From contig JAAYDB010000150.1 of the NCBI GenBank assembly GCA_012729475.1, positions 1 through 32,789 on the forward strand: a stretch of DNA of 32,789 nucleotides. The letters are read 5' to 3'. The notes under the pieces were generated by a model, which searched no databases, was not told the DNA's origin, and saw only the letters and a list, made by a program, of their open reading frames with translations. This stretch comes from Bacteroidota bacterium. Lineage in GTDB: Bacteria; Bacteroidota; Bacteroidia; Bacteroidales; VadinHA17. A program made the translations under genes and the position numbers. This document shows, piece after piece, positions 16,419 to 23,764 of this stretch. Each line of letters starts with the position of its first letter. The first letter of the stretch is position 1.

Positions 16419-17048
16419 TTATTTTGGTTCATGATAATACAGTATTTTTTTTGTTTCAAAGAATGATTCTTCGAAGAAATCAGATACATTCCACACTATT
16501 AATCTGTCTGTTTTAATACTGGCATCATAGCCGGGATCACCTCCCTTAAGATAAAAAATACCATTACATAACTCATTATGAGAATCCTCAAAAATATTTT
16601 TCACAGTTATTTTCAGAAATTTCTGATAGTCTGTAACAGCTCTGCTGACGATGAAATCATATTTTTCTGTTTCATCTTCAACACGTTTATTTAGGGTTAA
16701 GATATTTTCAAGATTAAGTGCTTTTGCTACACTGTTCACCACTTTAATTTTTTTTCCTATAGAATCAAGTAATGAAAATGAAGATTCAGGAAACAATATA
16801 GAAAGGGGAATTCCCGGGAAGCCTCCGCCGGTTCCTACATCAAGTATTCTTGTTCCGGGTCTGAAAGAAATAACTTTTGCTATTGAAAGAGAGTGGAGTA
16901 CATGATGAAGATAAAAATTGTCCATATCCTTACGGGATATAACATTTATCTTATTGTTCCATTCTTCGTAAAGAGGTTTTAGCTGAGATATTTTTTCTTT
17001 CTGAACTGATGATAAAGAGGGGAAATATCTGAAGACAGTGTCCGGCAT
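16419..17048 (-). CDS. rsmG: 16S rRNA (guanine-527 N7)-methyltransferase
   Basis: RsmG uses SAM to methylate G527 of 16S rRNA; loss of it in other bacteria gives low-level streptomycin resistance. The 209-residue protein has the characteristic N-terminal YEEWNNKINVISRKD and LHHVLHSLSIA, then the SAM motif LDVGTGGGFPGIPLSILFP with the glycine loop at about 70-79. FIVSRAV and FYLKGGDP follow. Its ATG overlaps the stop of the sigma factor gene by one base (TAATG), so translation is probably coupled. In many bacteria rsmG follows mnmG; here it follows a sigma factor. Confidence 0.95.
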   Translation of the reverse strand: MPDTVFRYFPSLSSVQKEKISQLKPLYEEWNNKINVISRKDMDNFYLHHVLHSLSIAKVISFRPGTRILDVGTGGGFPGIPLSILFPESSFSLLDSIGKKIKVVNSVAKALNLENILTLNKRVEDETEKYDFIVSRAVTDYQKFLKITVKNIFEDSHNELCNGIFYLKGGDPGYDASIKTDRLIVWNVSDFFEESFFETKKILYYHEPK

Positions 17049-17644
17049 TATTTATCACCTGTTTTGACAAAAATATTGTACAGTAATGTTTTTGCACGGT
17101 AGAGCTGCGCCTTGACAGTCCCGATGGGTATCTTTAGTTCGGCAGCTATTTCCTCGTAGGAATATTCCTTGTAGTATCTGAGCTCAATAATTTCGCGGTA
17201 TGGTGATTTAAGCTGGTTGACTATCTTTCTGAGGGTTGCTATCTTCTGGTCATTTATCAGTGTCTCTTCGGGATCGGGAAGATCAGATTGTATATTGACG
17301 GTAAGAGTGTCCAGTCCGTTATGTCCATGATCAATGGTGTTAGGGGAAGAATGTTTTTTCCTTATGAAATCAATACAGTTATTGGTGGCAATCATGAAAA
17401 GCCAGGTGCTGAATGCAAAGCGTGGCGTGTATGATTCTATGCTGCGGAAGGCTTTCCCGAATGCCTCAATGGTGAGATCCTCAGCATCGGCAGGGTTATT
17501 TACCATCTTAAGGAGCATGAAATATATTGAATCCCTGTATTTATGCATCAGACTGGCATAGGCCCTCTCATTTCCTTTTTTTGCTTCAGCAACCAGCAAC
17601 AGGTCAGCCTTCGCTTTTTCCGAAAGTCCCTGGTTTATTTCCAT
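17048..17644 (-). CDS. ECF-type sigma-70 family RNA polymerase sigma factor
   Basis: The 198-residue protein contains sigma region 2 (about 25-97, with PADAEDLTIEAFGKAFRSI and FSTWLFMIATNNCIDFIRKK) and region 4 (about 137-192), whose helix-turn-helix YSYEEIAAELKIPIGTVKAQL should contact the -35 DNA. Regions 1, 3.0 and 3.1 are absent, as in extracytoplasmic-function sigma factors. A linker of about 40 residues separates the two regions. No anti-sigma factor gene lies beside it, which is the usual partner arrangement; instead it sits between a glycosyltransferase gene (10-base overlap) and rsmG (1-base overlap). Its target regulon cannot be read from this sequence. Confidence 0.92.
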   Translation of the reverse strand: MEINQGLSEKAKADLLLVAEAKKGNERAYASLMHKYRDSIYFMLLKMVNNPADAEDLTIEAFGKAFRSIESYTPRFAFSTWLFMIATNNCIDFIRKKHSSPNTIDHGHNGLDTLTVNIQSDLPDPEETLINDQKIATLRKIVNQLKSPYREIIELRYYKEYSYEEIAAELKIPIGTVKAQLYRAKTLLYNIFVKTGDK

Positions 17645-18765
17645 TTGTGTTTACCTCCCCGTGTAAATGTATTGCATGTGTGAATGACTCCGTTTATCAA
17701 AGGCGAAAATATATCAAAAATTACAGAAAAGAATAAGATGCCTGACTCATTAAGCTTTTTTTGTCCCAGTGAAAATGTAATCAGCTGTATCAGTAGTCTC
17801 AATCCAAAAATAATAAGAACATATTGCCAAAAACTATTGTTCAGTACCAAAAGAAGAATAAATGATACATAGAAAAAGAATCTGGATAGAGGCTCAGTAA
17901 TAAGGAGTATTTTATCTCTTGTTTTGTAGTACGGAGCTGTTGATAAATGTCTCTTTTTTTGATTGAACCATGATTTTAATGAAGGAGGGGGGACAGATAT
18001 AACATGGCTTTCCGGACGAAATTCCACTCTTGTGTTAGACCTCTGTGAATTGGTATTAACAAACAGGTCATCGTCTCCCGACATTATGTGATTGAATTTC
18101 CCAAACCCTTTTTTTCTGAAGAACAGAGATCTTTTATAAGCCAGGTTTCTCCCGACACCCATATATGGTATACCTCTGACAGCCATGCCAAGATATTGAA
18201 GTGCAATGGTAAAAGTGTCATAGCGGACATATTTGTTCAACAGTCCTTTTTTTTTGCTGTAGCCTCCGTAGCCTAATACCAACTCAGTCGATTCATCAAA
18301 ATGAGAAGTCATTGTTTGTATCCATTTATCCGATACGGGATGACAATCAGCATCGGTAAAAAGGAGTATGTTATTCCGGGCTGCCTTTATACCAATGAAC
18401 TGAGCGAATTTTTTATTGTGTGTAAAACGGGGGTCTTTGTTAACTGATGATATCTTTAGATGAGAGTATCGGTTTTTATACTCTCCAAGTATCTCATCAG
18501 AATTATCTTCTGAACAATCGTTAACCACTATCACTTCATAGTCGGGGTACTTCTGTTCAAGAACTGAAGGAAGGAATTTTTTAAGATTCTCAGCTTCATT
18601 TCTTGCACAAATTATAACAGATACAGATATGCCTTTTTCATCATTTTCAGGATGCTTGTGTGCCGGTACAGCCAGATAGAATAGCAGGTAGTATACCAGC
18701 TGTGTAAATGTGGTGAAAATGAATAATATAAATAATATAACCAGAAACGTATTGTCCGCTAGCAT
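17635..18765 (-). CDS. Membrane-associated family 2 glycosyltransferase
   Basis: This 376-residue protein has an N-terminal hydrophobic segment (about 6-33), a GT-A catalytic domain starting VSVIICARNEAENLKKFLPS, and C-terminal membrane segments (about residues 290-350). Catalytic motifs are the D138-A-D140 pair in LLFTDADCHP, the acidic GDDD motif in HIMSGDDDLFVN, and QKKRHLST, which corresponds to the QxxRW motif of processive GT2 enzymes with H in place of W. It likely transfers a sugar from a nucleotide sugar or lipid-linked donor at the inner face of the cytoplasmic membrane. Donor and acceptor are unknown. It is the first gene of the operon with the sigma factor and rsmG. Upstream, 139 bases separate it from the divergent tgt gene. 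Confidence 0.87.
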   Translation of the reverse strand: MLADNTFLVILFILFIFTTFTQLVYYLLFYLAVPAHKHPENDEKGISVSVIICARNEAENLKKFLPSVLEQKYPDYEVIVVNDCSEDNSDEILGEYKNRYSHLKISSVNKDPRFTHNKKFAQFIGIKAARNNILLFTDADCHPVSDKWIQTMTSHFDESTELVLGYGGYSKKKGLLNKYVRYDTFTIALQYLGMAVRGIPYMGVGRNLAYKRSLFFRKKGFGKFNHIMSGDDDLFVNTNSQRSNTRVEFRPESHVISVPPPSLKSWFNQKKRHLSTAPYYKTRDKILLITEPLSRFFFYVSFILLLVLNNSFWQYVLIIFGLRLLIQLITFSLGQKKLNESGILFFSVIFDIFSPLINGVIHTCNTFTRGGKHKWK

Positions 18766-18848
18766 CTTTAGACTTTAAAAACAGTTCAATATTAATTAAG
18801 ATAATTGTAACCATAAAAGATAGTTTTCAACAAAAAAGAGTTTTAGAA

Positions 18849-18880
18849 TTTCTTCAGGCTCGTCAGATATTATACATTTG
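18849..18880 (+). promoter_or_regulatory. Promoter of tgt-lptG operon (-33 TTTC, -7 TACATTTG)
   Basis: TTTC at 18849-18852 and TACATTTG at 18873-18880 are separated by 20 bases, matching the Bacteroidota -33/-7 arrangement (TTTG, TAnnTTTG) with one mismatch. Transcription would begin near 18887, about 18 bases before the ATG at 18905. The element overlaps the TTG at 18878, ruling that out as the start codon. This is the best-formed promoter in the window. Confidence 0.6.
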
Positions 18881-18904
18881 TGCTGCCTGTATAACCAGTG
18901 TAAT

Positions 18905-20032
18905 ATGTTTGAAATACAATGCAGAGATAAAGAGACGAGGGCGAGGAAAGGTATTTTCAGGACGCCACACGGAGATATTCCCACACCTATTTTCATGCCT
19001 GTTGGAACAACAGGGACGGTAAAAGGCATTTTACAAAGAGATCTTTATGGTGATATTGATGCAAAAATTATACTTGGAAATACGTACCATCTGTACCTCC
19101 GTCCAGGTACTGATATATTGAAGAAAGCAGGAGGCCTCCACAGGTTCATGTCGTGGGAGCGGCCTTTACTGACAGACAGCGGAGGATACCAGGTATTCTC
19201 TTTATCCGGCAACAGGAAGCTGAGTGGTGAAGGTGTTATCTTTAAGTCTCATATCGACGGATCAAAACATATTTTTACTCCCGAAAACACTGTTGATATA
19301 CAAAGAATTATTGGAGCAGATATCATGATGGTCCTTGATGAATGCACACCTTTTCCTTGTGATTACAGTTATGCAAAAAAATCACTGGCTCTTACTCATC
19401 AATGGCTTAAAAGGGCTATCGACAGGTTTCTCGTAACCGGCCCCTTATGGGATAGAGAGCAATATCTTTTTCCTATTGTTCAGGGATCAACATTCGATGA
19501 CCTCAGGAGAGAATCTGCCCACTGTATTGCAGAAACAGATATGGCAGGATATGCAATTGGCGGATTATCAGTAGGAGAACCTGCTGAAGAAATGTACCGT
19601 ACTGTTGAGGTTGTAAATGAAATCCTTCCCGAAGATAAACCGAGATATCTTATGGGAGTAGGTACTCCGGTCAATATTCTGGAAGCTATTGACAGAGGTA
19701 TTGATATGTTTGATTGTGTTATGCCTACGCGAAATGGTCGCAATGGGATGCTTTTTACATCACAGGGCATAATAAATATCAAGAACAGGAGATGGATTGA
19801 TGATTTCAGTCCGATAGATCCGGAGGGACCATCGGAGGTAAGCATCAGGTATTCAAAGGCATATCTGAGACACCTCATTATTTCGGGAGAAATTCTGGGG
19901 TCGCAGATATCCAGTTTGCATAATCTGGCGTTTTATCTTAAACTGGTTAGTCAGGCCAGAAAAATGATAGAAGAAGGAAAATTCAGAAAATGGAAAGAGG
20001 CAAAAGTAAAAAAGCTTTCGGAGAGACTCTGA
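18905..20032 (+). CDS. tgt: tRNA-guanine transglycosylase lacking the zinc-site cysteines
   Basis: Tgt exchanges guanine-34 for a queuine precursor in tRNAs with GUN anticodons. With the ATG at 18905 the protein is 375 residues, the normal length; the frame continues upstream only to a TTG inside the promoter. The first catalytic aspartate is D91 in LLTDSGGYQVFSLSG and the nucleophile is D270 in GIDMFDCVMPTRNGRNG. Substrate pocket segments IVQGSTFDDLR and IGGLSVGEP are intact. The E. coli zinc ligands C302, C304 and C307 correspond here to G308, S310 and S313 (DPEGPSEVSIRYS), while the histidine remains as H339. Zinc is therefore unlikely to bind in the usual way. I recall a similar loss in other Bacteroidota Tgt proteins, so it may be a lineage trait. 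Its 3' end overlaps the permease gene by 43 bases. Confidence 0.95.
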   Translation: MFEIQCRDKETRARKGIFRTPHGDIPTPIFMPVGTTGTVKGILQRDLYGDIDAKIILGNTYHLYLRPGTDILKKAGGLHRFMSWERPLLTDSGGYQVFSLSGNRKLSGEGVIFKSHIDGSKHIFTPENTVDIQRIIGADIMMVLDECTPFPCDYSYAKKSLALTHQWLKRAIDRFLVTGPLWDREQYLFPIVQGSTFDDLRRESAHCIAETDMAGYAIGGLSVGEPAEEMYRTVEVVNEILPEDKPRYLMGVGTPVNILEAIDRGIDMFDCVMPTRNGRNGMLFTSQGIINIKNRRWIDDFSPIDPEGPSEVSIRYSKAYLRHLIISGEILGSQISSLHNLAFYLKLVSQARKMIEEGKFRKWKEAKVKKLSERL

Positions 20033-21126
20033 GATCTCTTAAGCCAAAAATTGTCGATGTATATATAATCAGAAAGTTTCTGGGAACCTTCTTTTTCAGT
20101 CTGGTACTGATAATGACTGTTGCCGTCGTTTTTGATTTTACAGAAAAGGTCGATAATTTCATGGAAAAGGCAGCTCCATGGCAGGCCATAGTCTTTGACT
20201 ATTATCCAAACTACATACCTTATTTTGCTACTCTTTATTCCCCTCTGTTCGTTTTCATTGCTGTTATATTTTTTACTTCAAAAATGGCTGTCAATACTGA
20301 AATAATTGCCATTCTCAACAGCGGAATGAGCTTCAGGAGGATGATGTGGCCATATTTTCTTGCTTCTTTGGTTATTGCCATGCTGATTTTTTATCTCACT
20401 AACTTTATTATTCCTCATTCAAATCTGATAAGACTTGATTTTGAGGATAAATATTACCGGTCCAGGGCCAGACACTCCAGTGTTGATAATATTCACAGAC
20501 AGGCAGCGAAAAATGTATATGTATATATCGAATCATTTAGTCCGGTTTATCAGAGAGGTCGCAATTTCACAATTGAGAAATTTGATGATGAAGGAAGACT
20601 GATTTCCAAATTATCTTCTCCAACTGTTACCTGGGATACAGTTACGCATAAATGGACAGCTCTGAATTATGTCATAAAAGATATTTATGAAGAAGGTGAA
20701 ATACTCACAAAGGGTACTAAGATTGATACGGCTCTTACAGTTGAGCCAAGAGATTTTGCCCGTGATCCAAGTGTTGTGAATACTATGACTTATAAAGAGC
20801 TGAATGATTATATTGAACTGCTGAGGTTGCAGGGATCGGAGGAACTTAAAGTTTTTCTCATAGAGAAACACAGGCGATATGCCAATCCTTTCTCCGTATT
20901 TATTCTTACTCTTATAGGTGTTTCCCTTTCCTCGAAAAAAATAAGGGGAGGAATAGGGATGAATATTGGTATTGGGCTGGCATTAAGTTTTTCATATATT
21001 TTTTTCCAGCAGTTTTCATCCCAGTTCTCCTTAAAAGGAGGACTCAGTCCTTTGCTGGGCATGTGGATACCTAATCTCCTGTATCTTGTAATAGCTCTTA
21101 TTCTCTACCGGTTGGCCCCGAAATAA
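19990..21126 (+). CDS. LptF/LptG-family lipopolysaccharide export permease
   Basis: LptF and LptG are the membrane subunits of the LptB2FG transporter, which extracts lipopolysaccharide from the inner membrane and passes it to the periplasmic bridge. This 378-residue protein has the expected layout: three N-terminal membrane segments (about 27-50, 65-90, 105-130), a periplasmic beta-jellyroll region (about 135-275) and three C-terminal membrane segments (about 295-375). VDVYIIRKFLGTFFFSLVL and the NSGMSFRRMMWPYF coupling helix are family-typical. Whether it is LptF or LptG is not resolvable by eye. The ATG lies inside the 3' end of tgt (43-base overlap); no later ATG precedes the first membrane segment, so this start is accepted. 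The gene is probably co-transcribed with tgt. Confidence 0.9.
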   Translation: MERGKSKKAFGETLRSLKPKIVDVYIIRKFLGTFFFSLVLIMTVAVVFDFTEKVDNFMEKAAPWQAIVFDYYPNYIPYFATLYSPLFVFIAVIFFTSKMAVNTEIIAILNSGMSFRRMMWPYFLASLVIAMLIFYLTNFIIPHSNLIRLDFEDKYYRSRARHSSVDNIHRQAAKNVYVYIESFSPVYQRGRNFTIEKFDDEGRLISKLSSPTVTWDTVTHKWTALNYVIKDIYEEGEILTKGTKIDTALTVEPRDFARDPSVVNTMTYKELNDYIELLRLQGSEELKVFLIEKHRRYANPFSVFILTLIGVSLSSKKIRGGIGMNIGIGLALSFSYIFFQQFSSQFSLKGGLSPLLGMWIPNLLYLVIALILYRLAPK

Positions 21127-21202
21127 TATATCTGATCGCATATTTGTCCGGAAAAAGGACAGCCAGGGAAATAAAAGTGAAATACTAAAAAGGCCCTTAT
21201 AC

Positions 21203-22021
21203 TCAAAGCAAACCTTCGTATACCACATATTGTTTTATCTGTCCGGGAATTACAGGTTTGCCTTCAAATATTCCATAAACTGTTGATCCGCTCCCTGACA
21301 TTGAACTGAAAAGAGCTCCGGCTTTATATAAGATATTTTTACATTCCTCTATTTGTGGATGTACCCTGAAAACAAAATCCTCAAAATCATTCACCATATC
21401 GTTTTTCCACTCTGTGATATCCTGGTTGTAAATATATTCCAGGTTTTTTTCCGGTTTGGAGTGAGGGGTGTTCAGATATGCTTCACGGGTACTTATTTGT
21501 ATTTTTGGATTAATCAACACTATACGGAAACCATATAGTACAGGATTAACATGTTTTAATATTTCACCTCTTCCGCTGGCCAGAGAAGGAACAGGATCGA
21601 TGAAAAAAGGACAATCGCTTCCAATTTCCCCTGCCAGATTCTTCATCATGATGTTATCCATGGAGAGCTTGAAATACTTGTTTACAGATCTTATAACACA
21701 TGCTGCATCGGATGACCCTCCTCCAAGCCCTGCACCATTGGGAATGACCTTATGCAGATGGATTTTAAAGAATGGCAGATCGAAATGTTCCCGAAGCTTA
21801 CGGAAAGCTTTTATTACCAGATTGTTCTCCGGCCTGATATTCAGATTGTCACCAGTCACTGTAATACTATCATCCTTCAGTCTGTCTTTCACTGCAACAA
21901 ATTCAAGAGCATCACAGAAATCAACCGGATAGAATATAGTCTCAATATCATGGTATCCGTCAGGCCTCTTCCCGATCACCCTTAAGCCCATATTAATTTT
22001 TGATTTTGGAAACGTTATCAT
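21203..22021 (-). CDS. ispE: 4-diphosphocytidyl-2-C-methyl-D-erythritol kinase
   Basis: IspE phosphorylates CDP-methylerythritol in the non-mevalonate (MEP) isoprenoid pathway. The 272-residue protein is a GHMP kinase. An N-terminal PKSKINMGLRVIGKRPDGYH holds the substrate-binding lysine. The ATP loop PNGAGLGGGSSDAACV is at about 94-109, EIGSDCPFFI contributes the catalytic aspartate, and SMSGSGSTVYGIF is the C-terminal glycine motif. All expected motifs are present. It is convergent with the LptF/LptG-family gene (76-base gap) and divergent from dnaB. An exact -7 element lies close upstream. Confidence 0.95.
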   Translation of the reverse strand: MITFPKSKINMGLRVIGKRPDGYHDIETIFYPVDFCDALEFVAVKDRLKDDSITVTGDNLNIRPENNLVIKAFRKLREHFDLPFFKIHLHKVIPNGAGLGGGSSDAACVIRSVNKYFKLSMDNIMMKNLAGEIGSDCPFFIDPVPSLASGRGEILKHVNPVLYGFRIVLINPKIQISTREAYLNTPHSKPEKNLEYIYNQDITEWKNDMVNDFEDFVFRVHPQIEECKNILYKAGALFSSMSGSGSTVYGIFEGKPVIPGQIKQYVVYEGLL

Positions 22022-22037
22022 CTTCCGGTCTTTTATG

Positions 22038-22045
22038 CAAAATTA
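22038..22045 (-). promoter_or_regulatory. -7 promoter element for ispE
   Basis: The - strand reads TAATTTTG, exactly matching TAnnTTTG, 16 bases before the ispE ATG. This predicts a very short leader. No TTTG is seen at -33. Confidence 0.45.
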
Positions 22046-22163
22046 TCATTCACTTTGGATTTATTTGTTTTTTATTGAGGTTTTAGCTTTTCAACAAGTT
22101 TTCAACATGCTGCTGTTTGTAATAAAAGAGAGTGTTTTATTGTATGGTTTTGTGGGTAATTTA

Positions 22164-22171
22164 TACCTTTG
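22164..22171 (+). promoter_or_regulatory. -7 promoter element for dnaB
   Basis: TACCTTTG matches TAnnTTTG exactly, 62 bases before the dnaB ATG. An ATTG sits 21 bases upstream as a three-of-four match to the -33 TTTG. The transcript would start near 22178, where a 5-bp inverted repeat (GTCGC 22178-22182, GCGAC 22194-22198) is found. Confidence 0.5.
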
Positions 22172-22233
22172 AAAGCAGTCGCAAAATACTTGGGCGACAT
22201 TATTAATCACCTGTAAATCAGCGATATACATCA

Positions 22234-23751
22234 ATGGCAAAGCAGTTAAAACCGGGCAGGCCGGCAGTAGTGGCATTACCTGACATGGGGCGGGTACCTC
22301 CACAGGCTATCGATATGGAAGAGGCAGTTCTGGGAGCAATAATGCTTGAGAAAGAGGCTGCTATAGCTATAATTGATATTTTAAAACCCGAAAGTTTTTA
22401 CAAGGATGCCCACAGGAAAATATTTAAGGCAGTGCTGGATCTGTCGGCACGGGAATATCCGGTTGACCTTTATACTGTAACGGAGGAGTTGCGGTCACAC
22501 AACGAGCTTGAAAGCGTGGGAGGCCCTTTATATCTGACTCAGCTTACTTCAAAGGTTGTTTCTGCTGCGAATGTTGAATATCATGCGAGGATAGTTGCAC
22601 AGAAATATATTCAACGTGAACTGATCAGGGTATCTACAGAAATACAGACACGTTCCTTTGATGATTCATATGATGTTACCGATCTACTTGATTATTCAGA
22701 AAATGAACTCTTTCAGATAGCTGAAGGTAATATCAAAAGGGAGGTGTCTCCCATTAATATGGTTATAAAGGAAGCCATAAGAGAAATTGAAGAAGCTGGG
22801 AAGAGAGAAGATGCACTGGTAGGGATTCCTTCAGGATTTACAAGACTTGACAGACTAACTTCCGGGTGGCAGAAATCTGAACTTATAATCATTGCCGCCA
22901 GGCCTTCTATGGGAAAAACAGCCCTGGCTCTGTCTATGGCTAGAAATATGGCAGTGGATCATGGAAAGAAAGTTGTGCTTTTCTCCTGTGAAATGTCATC
23001 CATACAGCTTGTAAACCGTCTGATAATTGCAGAAACAGATATATCAGGAGAAAAGATAAGAAACGGAAGACTTTCTGAAGAAGAGTGGAAACAACTTGAT
23101 ACCAGAATAAAGAAACTGGTACAGGCTGATATATTTATCGATGATACTCCGGCTATCTCTATCTTTGAGCTTAGGGCAAAATGCCGCCGGCTTATGGCAC
23201 AACATAAGCTCGACATTGTTATTATTGATTACCTGCAGCTTATGTCGGGGCCTGATAATGCAGGAAGCAGGGAACAGGAAGTAAGTAATATTTCACGTTC
23301 ACTGAAAAGTATTGCCAAGGAACTTAATGTTCCGATAATTGCACTTTCCCAGTTGAACAGATCAGTGGAGATGAGAGGCGGGACGAAAAGACCACTGCTT
23401 TCTGATCTGCGCGAATCAGGAGCTATTGAACAGGATGCCGACATGGTCGTTTTCATACACCGACAGGAGAAATTCGGGATTATTACTTTTGAAGACGGAT
23501 CGTCAACAAAGGGGATAGCTGAAATAATCCTTGCAAAGAACAGAAATGGCCCCGTGGATGATGTCAGACTTAAATTCAGGGAAGAGAGAGCACAGTTTGT
23601 GGATATTGATGAGTTCGATATTGATGCTATAACAGATTCAGTTCCTGGCCAGAGTATTACTTTCGGATCGAAAATGAATCACGATAAAATAAATACGGGG
23701 ACAAATTTCGATAAGGATACCGATATCCATGATGAGCCCCCTTTCATGTGA
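22234..23751 (+). CDS. dnaB: Replicative DNA helicase
   Basis: DnaB is the hexameric helicase that unwinds DNA at the replication fork and loads primase. The 505-residue protein has the N-terminal DnaB domain (about 20-125, starting PPQAIDMEEAVLGAIMLE), a linker, and the RecA-like ATPase domain. Walker A is ARPSMGKTALAL with G227-K228-T229; Walker B is LDIVIIDYLQLMSG. The later ALSQLNRSVEMR and LLSDLRESGAIEQDADMV motifs are intact. No intein interrupts the conserved loops, a common site for them. The acidic C-terminal tail (about 475-505) is variable. It diverges from ispE and is convergent with the DUF5686 gene, 13 bases away. Confidence 0.97.
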   Translation: MAKQLKPGRPAVVALPDMGRVPPQAIDMEEAVLGAIMLEKEAAIAIIDILKPESFYKDAHRKIFKAVLDLSAREYPVDLYTVTEELRSHNELESVGGPLYLTQLTSKVVSAANVEYHARIVAQKYIQRELIRVSTEIQTRSFDDSYDVTDLLDYSENELFQIAEGNIKREVSPINMVIKEAIREIEEAGKREDALVGIPSGFTRLDRLTSGWQKSELIIIAARPSMGKTALALSMARNMAVDHGKKVVLFSCEMSSIQLVNRLIIAETDISGEKIRNGRLSEEEWKQLDTRIKKLVQADIFIDDTPAISIFELRAKCRRLMAQHKLDIVIIDYLQLMSGPDNAGSREQEVSNISRSLKSIAKELNVPIIALSQLNRSVEMRGGTKRPLLSDLRESGAIEQDADMVVFIHRQEKFGIITFEDGSSTKGIAEIILAKNRNGPVDDVRLKFREERAQFVDIDEFDIDAITDSVPGQSITFGSKMNHDKINTGTNFDKDTDIHDEPPFM

Positions 23752-23764
23752 TGTAATGAATAAC

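Noticed and set aside
18878-18904. Upstream extension of tgt from TTG at 18878
   Set aside because: The TTG overlaps the -7 promoter element and the extra residues do not look like Tgt; the ATG at 18905 gives the normal beginning.
21140-21165. TGTCC-loop-GGACA hairpin between the LptF/LptG-family gene and ispE as a bidirectional terminator
   Set aside because: The stem is only 5 bp and no T-tract follows on either strand.
16286-22233. Replication origin suggested by rsmG, rpmH and dnaB
   Set aside because: No dnaA, no cluster of TTATCCACA-like boxes and no origin-type AT-rich repeat array was found in the gaps.
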